Source of the DNA: Hyaloscypha bicolor E
Lineage: Eukaryota; Ascomycota; Leotiomycetes; Helotiales; Hyaloscyphaceae
Direction of reading: 5' to 3'
NCBI RefSeq assembly: GCF_002865645.1
Contig: NW_020194555.1
Span: 3,740,713-3,804,712, forward strand
DNA: 64,000 nt
The position numbers and the translations under genes were made by a program. The notes beneath the pieces were generated by a model. The model was not told the DNA's origin. It worked only from the letters and a program-made list of their open reading frames with translations, and did no database searches. Shown one piece after another: positions 41,390 through 54,700 of the stretch (position 1 is its first letter; every line of letters begins with the position of its first letter).

Positions 41390-44300
41390 ATTATAGGGTA
41401 ATATATAAGTAATACTTGCAAGTATAACTAATTTCCAAGAGTTGATTTCAATAAAAGACTAATTAATGCCCCTTTTCAAAGCTAGAAGCATCTCTCTATA
41501 TATTTCCTACTACTTAGCCAAGTATTTAAAGCCCTTTACTTAATTAAAAAATGCAATTCCATATAATTCATATAATTCCGATATAAGCTTTACCCAAAAT
41601 AGGAAATCAGATCTATAATATCTAATATCTGCCCTTATATTATTATATATACTTATTATATTAATTTTCTCTCCAGGCCCTTATTTCCAAGAGGCCTTAG
41701 AAAACTATAAATAGCTTTATATATATTCTTTAAAACTTCCCCAATTCTCGATTCTCCTTAAAAACTTTATATATTTGCCTTATTATTATATTAAATAATA
41801 GATTTAAGAATATAATTTATTAAATCTGTCTAATTAATTTATAAATTACTTCTAGTAATTTCTCTTTATAAAGGTAATATAAATATAATATATACTATTA
41901 GATATAAAGTTTATTTAATCTTCTAATTAGTTTATAAATATTATTTTAGTCTTTATTTACAAATTAGTTATTACTTTATTAGTTTAAAAGCTTAAAAAAA
42001 TTAATCCGATCTTCTGATTTATTTATAAATTTATTCTTTGAAATTTTCTAGACTTTTCTAATATAAAGCTAGTTTCAAATTTGTAATTACTATTCGGGGA
42101 AAAAATATTATAAAAAGGCCTCTTTTTTCTATTAACTAACTTTTTTTCCCTTAACTATAATATTATATCTAGCTCTTTCTTATATCTTGCCTTTCTTTTT
42201 TAAGCCTTCTTTAAGCCTTTTTAATATCTTCTTTTACTTCTTTATTTATTAAAATAAATCTATTTATTAGTATTAATAAGTTTATTACTTTTTATTTAGC
42301 TAATACTTCTATAATATTGATTTGCCTTTACTATCTTTAATATTTCAAGAATATTACTAAAAATCCCGAGATTAATTATATTAAAAGTAATAACCGCTCG
42401 GTATATAACTGCTATTACTTTAAAAATAGGAAATATAATTCTATAAATTATGATTTCTTTCTTTATTTTCTATTCTAATATTATTTAAAGTTTTTTTAAT
42501 TATATATAATATAATTAAACTGCTTTCTTTAAGCTATAATTATAGCTAAGTACCTTTCTTATTCTTCTTTTAAATAAGAAAAAGCTATCTCTTTTTTATA
42601 TATATTAAGCTTTATATACTTCTTATATTAAAGCTACTATTTAAGGCTAATAAATTCCTCTAATAATTTAAGATATAAATTAAGTAATTCTTATTAATTT
42701 AATATAATACAAAGCACTTTTAAAAATAAGAATAAAAATAAGAATAATAAGAATAATATTAAAAAAAACTAGATATAAAAATAAAGTATTTATAAAATAT
42801 AGAAATTTGAACTTTTTAATACTTTTTATATAGTTTTTTAAGAATAAATATATGGCTTTTTAATAGTTTCCTAATAAAAGCATTTATTTTTATATTTTTA
42901 TTTAACTAATAATATTATAATATTACTTTTATTTAAATATTCTTATAATTCTTGAGCTATACTTTCTAGATTATTTAATAATTCCTATATATTATTTGCT
43001 AGTAAATAGCCTTTTTAATAAATAAAATACTTCTTTTTCTTTTTGCCTTCTTTATAAGCTATAATAAATTTCATTCTAAATTTCATTTTATTTTTAATTT
43101 TAACTAGTTCTGGTTTTATTATAATATTAATTTATAAATATTATAAATCTAATATTATAGTAATAATTCTAAATAATATATTTATTTATATATTTTAATA
43201 ATTTTTAAAACTTTAAAAGAGCCAAAATATTTATTTATTAGCTTTATATTAAAATAAAGCTATTAAATATTCTTTATATAAAATATAACTTTATTATTTA
43301 TTTTAAATTTTATATTAATATATTTTTTATTATAATGCTTTTTTTTATATATTTATTATTTCTTTTTATTACTTCTCTAGTATTTCTTATTTTATTTGAA
43401 TTCTTTATATTCTTTTTTATATTACTAGTTCTCTTCTTTCTAAAATATTATTTTTAATATATAGTTTAATATTTAAATAAAATTTATATATTATATAAAA
43501 TAGAAATATTTCTATTATTAAATATATAAAATTACTATATATAAATTTTATAAGAGCTAGCTTTATTTTCTTAGCTAAACTAAAGCGAATTTATATTTGA
43601 GTTATTTAACTTAAAAATAATCTCGACTTACTTATTTTCTTATTATTATAAGATCTTTTATTAAATTAGAAAAGAATATTTTATGGTTTATAACTAATTT
43701 TTATAATCGAATTGCGGCTATAATTATTTTATTATAGTTTACTAATAATAATTATTATAAAAGTTTAATAAATCGAGAAGTATATTAATAAAATAAACTA
43801 GAAAGTTAAATAAAATAGATTATAAGTACTCTTAATTATTATTATAGAAATAATATTACTTATTAAGATCTAAATATTAGCTTGAGCTTTATAAAGCTAT
43901 TTAGTAACCTTTTTTTAGAAGTTTATAAAGCCGGAGCTATTATAGACTAAAATATATATAGCTTAAAAACATTATAAATATATTTATATATATATAAGTA
44001 GTAATATAATAATAATATACTTTAGTAGTTTATATATACTTTTTATTATAATGAAAAAGAAAAGCTAGATATAGGTTTTATAATATAAAAAGAATTAAAA
44101 TACATTAGATATCTGAATTTGAATTTAATGAATTCGTTATTAAAAGATACTATAGCTACTATTAATTTTCTTTTTTATTATTAGTAGAATATTATTTTAT
44201 AAGGCTAATAATATGAATTTATTTATATATAAATAATAGACTTTTCTAGAAAAAGCAAGAGTTTATAAATATAAAAAATATATTATATTTATATAATTAA

Positions 44301-45600
44301 AGTAATTATTTAATAGCTATAAATATATATATATAAATAAAGATTTAAAAGAGAATTAAATTCTAATAATAATATATAATAGGCTTATAAATATTATAAA
44401 GTTAAAAGCATTTATTAATATAAGAAATAATAATAATAAGTAATTAAAACCTTAGAAAAATAATTATAAATTAGTGAAATTTTAGTTATTATAATTATAA
44501 GATAATAATATTAAAAGAAAAAATTATATAATTATAATACAAAAAAAGAAAAGAAAAATAAAAGCAATTTCTATTTAAATAATTTTATTAGAATTATATA
44601 TAATAATCTTTTTTATTATATTAGTTAATTAAGGCCGAATATATTTTTATATAATATTAAAATTAATTTAAAAGTTAATATATTAATTAAAAAAAAGGCT
44701 AAATAATTAAAAGGCTTATTATTTCTTTTTTAAATATATATTTAATAATTGAACCTAATTCTTTATTTATATTTAAAATAAGATTTCTAGAAAATCTAGA
44801 AATAATTATTAAAAGAATTTCTAAATTATAAAATATTAAATTATTTGAATTTGGGCTTAATAAGAAGAGATTAAATAAATAGGCCTTTATTATATATTCT
44901 AGTTATTTAAAGAATTAAAATACTTCTTATATTTAATATCTTTTTTTATTATAAAATCTCGTGGCTATTAACTTATAAAACCTATATTTATTAGCCCTTA
45001 TATATTTAATATTATTTATATTAAGAAATATATTTATATTATTCGAAAATAATAAAAGTATTTAGTAATTTTAGCTAATTTAACTAATATAATTATAAAT
45101 TAAAACTAATACTTTTGTTTTTTAATTAAAATATAAAAAAGTAAATAATAATATATAATTTTTTTTAAGATATTATAAATATCTAGTATTATATATTCTT
45201 ATATTAAATAATGTTATATATAAGGGATTTAAAAATATAAGTATTAAATTATTTTATTTTATTTATTTAATAAAATATATTATATTTGAGATATTTTAAA
45301 TAGCTAGATTATAATACTTATTTAAAATTTAATTAAAAATAAGGCAATATAATATCTAAATAGCCCTATTAATAAAGGGCTTAAATATTTAATATTAAGT
45401 AATCTCGAGTAGTTATACTTTAATTATTTTCTTTAATTCAAATATATTCTTTTATTTTCTTATATAAAATATTTATAATAAATTAAGTAATTTAATTATT
45501 AAATCTTAGTTATATATTACTTAAATAATAAATATTTAATTTTAAATAAAAGTAAATTAAAAGTTATTATTTTATTTATTTAGAAAAAGCTAAGTATATA
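41390..45600 (-). mobile_element. Gypsy retrotransposon remnant, inverted copy, 5' truncated
   Basis: The reverse complement of this segment matches the 3' part of the plus-strand Gypsy copy. For example 42,0-42,9 kb aligns with 51,24-51,46 kb plus 57,81-58,42 kb, and 43,0-43,3 kb aligns with the end of pol at 50,64-50,93 kb. Its left end (41,390-41,650) matches the inverse of 45,620-45,930, taken here as LTR sequence. The middle (43.6-45.4 kb) is not clearly placed and may hold another insertion. Borders are approximate. Confidence 0.6.
42475..42479 (-). other. Empty-site allele of the Copia insertion
   Basis: CTAAT here (ATTAG in the orientation of the Gypsy element) is a single copy in continuous Gypsy sequence, whereas the plus-strand copy has ATTAG on both sides of the Copia element. 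Confidence 0.7.
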
Positions 45601-45949
45601 TTATAATTTTTAGTATTTATATATATTTTATATTTAAAAGTACTATTTATAGTTTAATATTTTATTATAATAGATATATATAATAATATATAAATAGATA
45701 TTAGATATTATAAATCTAATTTTCTATTTTAAATAAAGTTTATAATTAGAATTATATAAATTATATAGAATTATATTTTCTAATTAAGTAAAAAGCTTTA
45801 TATATTTAGCTAAATGTTAGAAAATATATAAAAAGATATTTCTAGCTTTAGAAAGAGGCATTAATTAGTTTTTTATTGAAATTAACTTTTAAAATCAATT
45901 ATATTTATAAGTATTATTCTATAACTTATTTATTTTAATTATTTATATA

Positions 45950-46169
45950 TTATTTTATTATTATATATTTTATTATTATATATTTTATTATTATATTATT
46001 TTATTATTATATATTTTATTATTATATATTTTATTATTATATTATTTTATTATTATATATTTATTATTATATATTTTATTATTATATTATTTTATTATTA
46101 TATATTTTATTATTATATTTTATTATTATATATTTTATTATTATATATTTTATTATTATATATTTTATA
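45950..46169. repeat. TATTTTATTATTA microsatellite-like array
   Basis: About 220 bp of tandem (TATTTTATTATTA)-like units between the Gypsy LTR and its internal region. Units vary by one or a few bases, consistent with slippage. Confidence 0.85.
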
Positions 46170-49100
46170 TTCTAATTAATTTAATTTTCGGGAAGTAGTT
46201 TATTATAAGATAGTCAAGCTATTAATAGATAAAATTACTAATAGCTAAAGTATTAACTAGAAAAAGTATTTCTATTATTACTAGAGTAATTTATTTAGAT
46301 ATTTAAAAAAGCATCTAGTTAAATACTCTAGCTATTATCTAATTAGAAAAAGGAAATAAAACTCAGATATTTCTAGAACTAGCTAGTAAAATAATAATAA
46401 TAGAGAAGCTAGTAGTAGCTTATTATTATATTACTAAATTAGAAGCAAAAATATAATAGAGAAAAAATCTAAAAGGGCTAAAAGCTTAAATCTATTATTT
46501 TAAAAATATTCGAATATTTAATAAAGAACTTATTATACTTCTAGTAATATTCTTAATTTATAAAGCTTTAAAAATCCGAGAATTACTAATTTATAAAGGA
46601 AAAAATATTAAGAAAGCCCAGAACTTCTTTTATTAAATAAAGCTAAAATAATATAAAAATAATAGAATTATTTAAACTATAAATATAATAAAAATTATAT
46701 ATTATATTTTTTATTTTAAAAGTATAGCTAGAGATATCTGGAAATATAGAAAACAATTAGTAAATATTAATATTATAAATTAAAAGATCTTTATTAAGTT
46801 TATAAAAGATTTTATTTTAAATATAGAAAACTATAATAATAATATTTTTATTAAATTCAAAAATATAAAATAATAGCCAGATTAGAGTATTTAAAGTTCT
46901 ATATTTTATTTAAATAGTTTAATAAATAATTTAAAATATATAAATTTGCTATAAAAGTAAAATAATTTATTTAGTAATTTAAGGGAAAAGATTCGAAATA
47001 AGATTAATTATTAAGGAAATATTATATAAGAAAGAAAGAAGCTTATTTTTATAGCTATAAAAATCCAGAATAATTTAAATTTATTTATTTAATAGAAATA
47101 TAATAATAAGCTAATAGAATAATAAAAGAAAGAAAATTAAAGAAAGAAAAAAGAAAATAATAAAGAAAAATAGAAAAGAAATATATTTCTATTATAAAAT
47201 TTATAAAACCGGAATAGTAAAGATATAATAATAGAATCTAATATAGTATTTATATTAGAATTTATAAAACCGAATATAATTTGCTTTATTTACTAAAAGA
47301 AGAATTATTATATTACTATTTGCCTAAATAAAAAAAAACTAACTTATTATAATTATAATAAGTCTGGCTATAAAATATATAAAATCCTAGAACTAAAAAA
47401 GCCAGAAAATAGATATATTTTATAATAGTTATATTTATTTATATTATAGAGAATAAAGCTTCTAAAATAAAATAAATATAAAATAAATATAAAATTAGAA
47501 TATTAATTAATTCGAATATAGAGGCTAATTATATAAAAAGAAAGATAGCTTTAAATATAAATATTTTATTAATATTAAAAGTAATTTCTTTAATTTTATT
47601 AAAAGAAAAAAGAATCTATTTATATAAAAATTATATTCTTGAAATTACTACTAAAAATATATTAGAGAACTAAAAAAAGGCTAACATATAATTTATATTA
47701 TATAATTTTAATCTAAACTAAATTAATATAATATTTGAATTTCTATAGCTTTACTAAATTAATTCTCTAATTTCTTTTAGGGAAATAATATAAAAATATT
47801 AGATTTAATTATAGAAAATTAAAGTTTTAAATACTAGAAAGTTTATTAAAATAATAAAGTACAAAATATATATTTTTCTATTAATTACCTATTTTATAAT
47901 AAATAGCTAAAAAATTACTATTATTATTATTATAAATAGAATAGCTTTATTTTTTAAGATATATTAGAATTTTTTTCAAATATTTTCTATAAAAGCTATA
48001 AATATATTACCCGATTATTATATAATGAAATATTATATAGATCTGAAATTAGAATTTTAATTACTATATAGTTCTATATATATTTTATTAAAAAAAGAGC
48101 TTAAAGTTCTTTGAAAATATCTTAATACTAGCTTAAAAAAGAAATAGATCTATTATTTTATTAGCCTAGCTAGTATTTTAATTATATTTATTCTAAAGAA
48201 AAAAAGCAGCCTATATTTATATATTAACTATTAGAATTTAAATAGAATTATTATTAAGAACCGAATATTATTACTATTTATTAGTAAAATAATAAATAGG
48301 TTTTATAAAATAAAGATATATATAGAACTAAATTTAAAAAATATTTATTATTAATTATAAATTCAAAAAAAATAGTATTTTAAATATTATATTATATTTT
48401 TTAAACTCTTTAATATTTCGGTAATACTTCAGATATATATTAATTATATACTAATAAATCTTATAAATATTATTTATATAATTTATTTAGAATAATATAT
48501 AATAGTAGTTTAATATATATTTAAGTAATTATAATAATACTAGCTTTTTATAAACTCAGTAAAATATAAGTTTAATATAAAGAAAATAAAGTTTTTAGAA
48601 TTTAGAATTTAGAATTAGTTTAGATAATATAGAAATAGAAGCTAGCCGGATTATAGCTATTAGAAAATAGCTAGCTTTAAAAAATAATATTCTAGAAATT
48701 TAAGTATTTCTAGATTTTACTAACCTTTATTAGAGATTTATTTATAAATACTTTAGAATAGTAAAGAAATTAATTTATTTATTAAAAACTAATAGAAAAC
48801 CGTAATATTACTTTAATTAAATAAATAAGGCAAATAAGACTTTTATAAAGCTAAAAGTTATATTTATAATAGTATTAATTCTTTATTATTTTAATTTAGT
48901 TTTAAAGATTTATATAGAAATAAATATTTCTGAATTTATAATTATAGATATAATTTTTTAGCTTTTTAGTAAAAAAATAGAGGCCTAATAATACTTTATT
49001 ATCTTTTATTTAAAAAAGATAATTATAATTAAATACAAATATAAAATATATAATTCTAAATTCTTAGCTATTATTTTAGTATTTTATATTTAGTAATATT

Positions 49101-51457
49101 ATTTAATATATATCTAATATATTATTATTATTAAAACAGATTATAATAACTTAAAATACTTTATAACTAAAAGAAAATTAAATAATTAATAGATAAAATA
49201 GGCAAAGAAACTAACTACTTTTAACTTTATTTAAAAGTATTACTCGAAATATAATAATTTTACTAATAAGCTATTAAAAAATCCAGACTTTATAATAGAT
49301 ATAAATAAAGATATTTTATTACTTATATTTTATAATAAGTTATAAAATATAGAATAAAGAGCTTTATAAATAATAGTAATAGAATATTATATTATTTTTA
49401 TAATATTATAATATAAGATTTAGAAAAGAGAAAATAGAAATTTCTTAATTAGTAAAATACTAAAGAATTCCGAAAAGAGAGCTTATTTTAGTAATAAAAT
49501 AATACTAGAAATATTACTACTTGAGTCTATTATTAGTATAGCTAGTTATAAATAGTATATATTATAGATTCTAGTTATATAAATAGCTGAATTCGAAATA
49601 GTATATAAGAAAAATAAAGAGATATTATTTAAATTACTATTATAGTATTAAAGGCTCAATTTCTTAATATAATACTAGTAATATAAATAGTTTTTAAAGG
49701 AAATCTCTATTAGAACTATTAAAACTTAGGAATTTAATATATTTAAATTATTAAAATATTGAAATACTATTTATATATTAAATAAATCGGCTCTTAAAAA
49801 AATTGCTATAAGTAAACTATAATAATTCTATAAATAAATATTTTAATACTAATAAAATATTAGAGATTCTCTAAAGAAAATACTTCTAGTGAAATATATA
49901 AAAAAATATAAGAAACTATATTAGAACTTATTTTATATATTAATAAATTAAAATAAAAAAATATTTATTATATAATATATTTAGTTTATTCTTTATTCTC
50001 TTTAAGCCAGAGTAAGAAATTACTATAAACTTTATTATAAAGCTATTCTTTTCTAGATTTTATAATAAAATATATAATTCTATATTTATATTTATTATTA
50101 TTAATAGATATATAAAAATAGTATAATATATTCTAATTATTAAGAAAATCTTGGCTTTTAAACTAGTAAAGCTATTTATATATTATATTATTAAAGACTT
50201 TAATATATTTATAAATATAATTTTTAATAAAGAATCTATTTTTATAAATAGGTTCTAATTAAGTTTATATTTTTATTTAAATATTTAATAATAGCTAAAT
50301 ATAGTATTCTATTTATAAACTAATAAATAAATAAATAATTTAAATTAAACTTTAAAATAGTATTTAAGGTACTATATTAGTTATTAATAAAATAATTAGA
50401 TAATAAAGCTTGCTTTTATAATATTTATAAATAGTAATTTTATATATTTAATAATAGAAATATCTCTATTTTTATATTATATAGATTTTATTCTAGTATT
50501 AAACTATATATTAAAGATAATATTTTAGAAGAAAAACTAATAATATAGAAAAAATATATAAAGAATTTAAATAAAATAGAAAATACTAGAAAAATAATAA
50601 TAAAAAATAATAAATATATAAAAAAGTATTATAATAATAAAAATATTAATATAAAGTTTAAAATATATAATAAAGTTACATTTTATATAAAGAATATTTA
50701 ATAGCTCTATTCTAATATAAAGCTAGTAAATAAATATTTCAATTCTTTTAAAATTCTAAAAGTTATAGAAATATATAAATAGATATATTATTTAGAATTA
50801 TTACTATTATATTAGATCTATAATATTTTCTATATTTCTTTCTTAAAACTATAGTATCTATAGGCTAGTACTATAATAGAACTAGAACTAGTTAAAATTA
50901 AAAGTAAAAAGAAGTTTGAGATAAAATTTATTATAGCTTATAAAAGAAATAAAAAGAAAAGAAAAGATTTTATTTATTAAAACAATAATTTATTAGTAAA
51001 TAATATATAAAAACTATATATTTATTTTTAGAAAAACTATATAAAAATTATTAAAAACTCTAATTTTTATACTTTATAAATATTTCATTTTTATAACTAG
51101 TTTCTATTATTATTATTATTATTATTAGAATTCTCTTAAAAAATAAAAAATAAATTTACCCAAAAAGGTATTAGCTATTAGTAAGAAATAAAAAGAAAAT
51201 AAGGTTATTTAATATTAAAAATAATTAATTATATATTTAAAAGTATTTTATATTTATATTAAAATAATAATAATTACTTAATCTATATCTTAAATTATTA
51301 GAAAAATCTATTAGCTTCGAATAATAGCTTTAATATAAGAAATATATAAGAATTAATATAAAATAAAAATAAAAAATAGAGAAAATACTTATATATATTT
51401 ATAATTTAGAAAAAGTAAATTAACTATATTATATATATTTAAGAAACCTTAAATAAT

Positions 51458-51462
51458 ATTAG
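51458..51462. repeat. Copia target duplication, left
   Basis: ATTAG directly before the left LTR; the matching copy is at 57,804-57,808. Confidence 0.75.
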
Positions 51463-51759
51463 TATTAGTTTACTAGTAATATATAGTATTATTATATAGT
51501 TATAAAATACTATTTATATAAGGTTAGTAAAGTTTTTATTATTTAGAAATAAGAATTATAGTATTATAGTATTAATATATAATTCCTAAATCTACTAAAT
51601 CTAATAGAAACTAGCTACTAGTCGAGTTGCTTATAGAATATAAGATTATATAACTATATCTCGTATTTATATTCTATTACTCATATCTCATTACTTATAT
51701 CTTATATCCCGAGTCCCGTAATTATATATATAACTCCCAAAAAAATAGCTATACTAATA
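51463..51759 (-). repeat. Copia LTR, left copy
   Basis: A 297-bp direct repeat of 57,513-57,803. It starts TATTAG and ends CTAATA, an inverted terminal pair consistent with RIP-altered TG...CA ends. Differences between the two copies are mainly C/T and G/A. Confidence 0.88.
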
Positions 51760-54700
51760 CTAGAACTTCTTTAAAAAACGCAAAAAATAGTACTTTTCTC
51801 TAATTATATATAAATTCCCTAATCCGGTCTAGTACCAGATTTCCCAAATACTTTATATATCTATATTACTTTTTAAGGTTTTAGTTATATACTAAAGGCT
51901 ATAGTTTTTTATATATAACTTTTTCTTCTATAATATTTTCCTATTTTATATATTTATTTCTCTCTATCTCATATATTTATTTCCTGTCTTATTTATATTT
52001 AATTTATTTCTTTATATCTAATTATATTATATTTATATTAATTAAGTATTTAAGAGTATTTAATAACTTTAATTTTATTATAAAATTAGTAGACTTCGAT
52101 TTTTTCTTAATTTATTTAATTTCTATAATCTCTTATTATTTATATATTTAGTAAAGATATATTATATTAATTATTAGGTATCTCTCTCGAATAGTACTTA
52201 ATTTAATAAAGCATTTATATAATAACTTTAAATTTATATAGATAACTAATAAGAGTTCTATTTCTAGTACTTTATTAATTATTAATTTAATAAAAGCGCC
52301 TATATTAAAACTATAAGCTATATTATAAAGTTCTAAAGCTAGAATACTTCTAATAACTCTCTTATACTTAGTAAAGAACTAGTAAATAATATTAGTATAT
52401 CTAGTTCTGTTTATTAGAACTAGAATATATTTAATATAGGAAAAAAATCTTTATTATTTATAAATAAAGTATTTATAAAAATAATTAAAAATAAGAACTT
52501 TTTTACTAGTTTTATAAATTTCAGTTCTCTAGTAATATTTTTAATTTGTTATTAAATGCCTTTATATTAGTTTCCGAGAATTTAATAGCTTAAATAGTAA
52601 TTAATAGATTATATAAAGCTTTTAATTAATAGACTAATATAATATATACTTTTCTAGTATATTAGGTAATATATTAATCCTTAATAAAGAGATCTTAATA
52701 TATAGTACCTTTATTACTTATAATAATAATATTCTTAATTAATATAGTTCGGAGGTTTTTATACTAGTATTCCTATATAAGAATAATTCTAATAATTTTC
52801 ATATAAATAATACTTTTATTAAACTTGAGATTATAATTAAAAATAAGGCATTTATACTTTTTAGTTAAAAACTTAGCTTTATAAAGCTTTAATTACTTTA
52901 CCTTTATAAAATTATTATTTCTAATAAATAAGGTATTATTAGTTTAAAAGCTAATAATTCCGAATAGTTATTTATTATAAAAGAGGTAAAAGTTACAAAT
53001 TAATTATTCTATAAAGAGCTTATTAATATAATAGAAATAGTAAGTCTTAAACTAATAGTTTCTAGCTTCCGGTATACTATATAATAGTTTTACGATTTTT
53101 AGAACCGAATTATTATTTAGATTTAGCTATTTAGTAAGCTTATAGAATAAGTTAATATAGAAATTATAATTAAATATAAGCTTATAATATATTTCGCAAA
53201 TATAGCTCTATAGTTTTTATAGTTATAATAGTAATATAGAGAATAATTCTCTAGCTAATATATTAAATAATTAGTAATTATATTAATACTATATATTTTT
53301 TTATTATTATTATAAGCTTAAATAACTAGTCTCGACTTCTTAAGTTCTTTCTCTATTTCCTTATTCTTAATCTCATTAATAAACCGGGAATTAAAGATAT
53401 ATATATTTTTTAGTATTTGAGATTTGAGAGTAATTTCAAATATATATATATATTTTTTTAGAAAACTAATAACTTTAACTTAATAAAAGTTCTTATATAG
53501 GTTATTATTCTATAGAAATACTATAATATTAGGGTTTTTATAAGGGCGTTCTCTATTATACTTTAGTGAAATAGCAGAAATAGTAAAAGAAATTATACTT
53601 GTATTATTTTTAGTTTTATTTTAAAGTTCGGAAATAGATTTAGGTTCAGGGCTATTAATACTAACCTTAATATTTCATTTATAAAAGGGCTTTATAGAAA
53701 TTAAACAAAAGGTAGTATTACTATATAAAAGAGCTAGTATATAAAAATTTTCGTTTATTACTATAAGCTTATATAACCTATTCTAATTACTAGATTAACT
53801 AGTATTTCTTTTATATTATATAAAAATATCCGAATTCAAAGAAAGTTTATAGATATTAGTAATACTAAAACTATTTCGGGTATTTCGGGTATTTATAATT
53901 TAATATCTAGCTTAAAGCTTCTAAATTTCTACTATTACTTTCTTAAATACTACTAATTACTATAATATAATTAGTAATAAGGTATTATATTTAGTTATTT
54001 GAAATAAAGTACTATAAATTAAAACAGTTAAAATAATATTATTAGGTTTTATAAAATTATTAATAGCCTTAAAAGCTATTTGAAATATAATATTCTTATT
54101 AATTCTATTAATTTTGGCTATAGTAGTATTCTATAATTCCGACGGAATTATAAGCTTCTATAATAATAATCTTAACCTTAATACCTATAATATTTATAAA
54201 TTAAGTAAATTCTTTACTAGTAAACTACTTTCTAATATCTGCTATAATCTAATAAAAAGAACCTAAATAGGTATTAATCTAATATTACTTTAAGATATTC
54301 CAAATATATAAGATACTAATATTCTATAGCTATTAGCCGGCTTAATATCGGGTACTTTTATTAATAATATAAAGTATAGGCTTATTAGAAATATAGAAAA
54401 TATTAATAAGAATAGAATAATTAAAGCTAATATTATTTCTCAGATTAAACTTGAATTATTCCGGTAATTATTCGAATTTCTAATATTAATTATAGTATTT
54501 TATAAGGTATTTAATAGCTTTTATATTAATATTATAGCCTGCTTATTCTTATATATTTCGGAGTTTACTAACTAATAAATAACTAAAGTAAGAATATAAA
54601 TATTATAATTTAATATTTATAAGAAAACAGGAATTATAAATAAAGAATTCGGAAATAAAGCTTTATAGTATAGTATTTTAAAGCAGAAAAGAATATTTGA

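Noticed and set aside
45950..46169. CRISPR-like array
   Set aside because: Units are short AT-only tandem repeats without unique spacers, in a eukaryotic genome.
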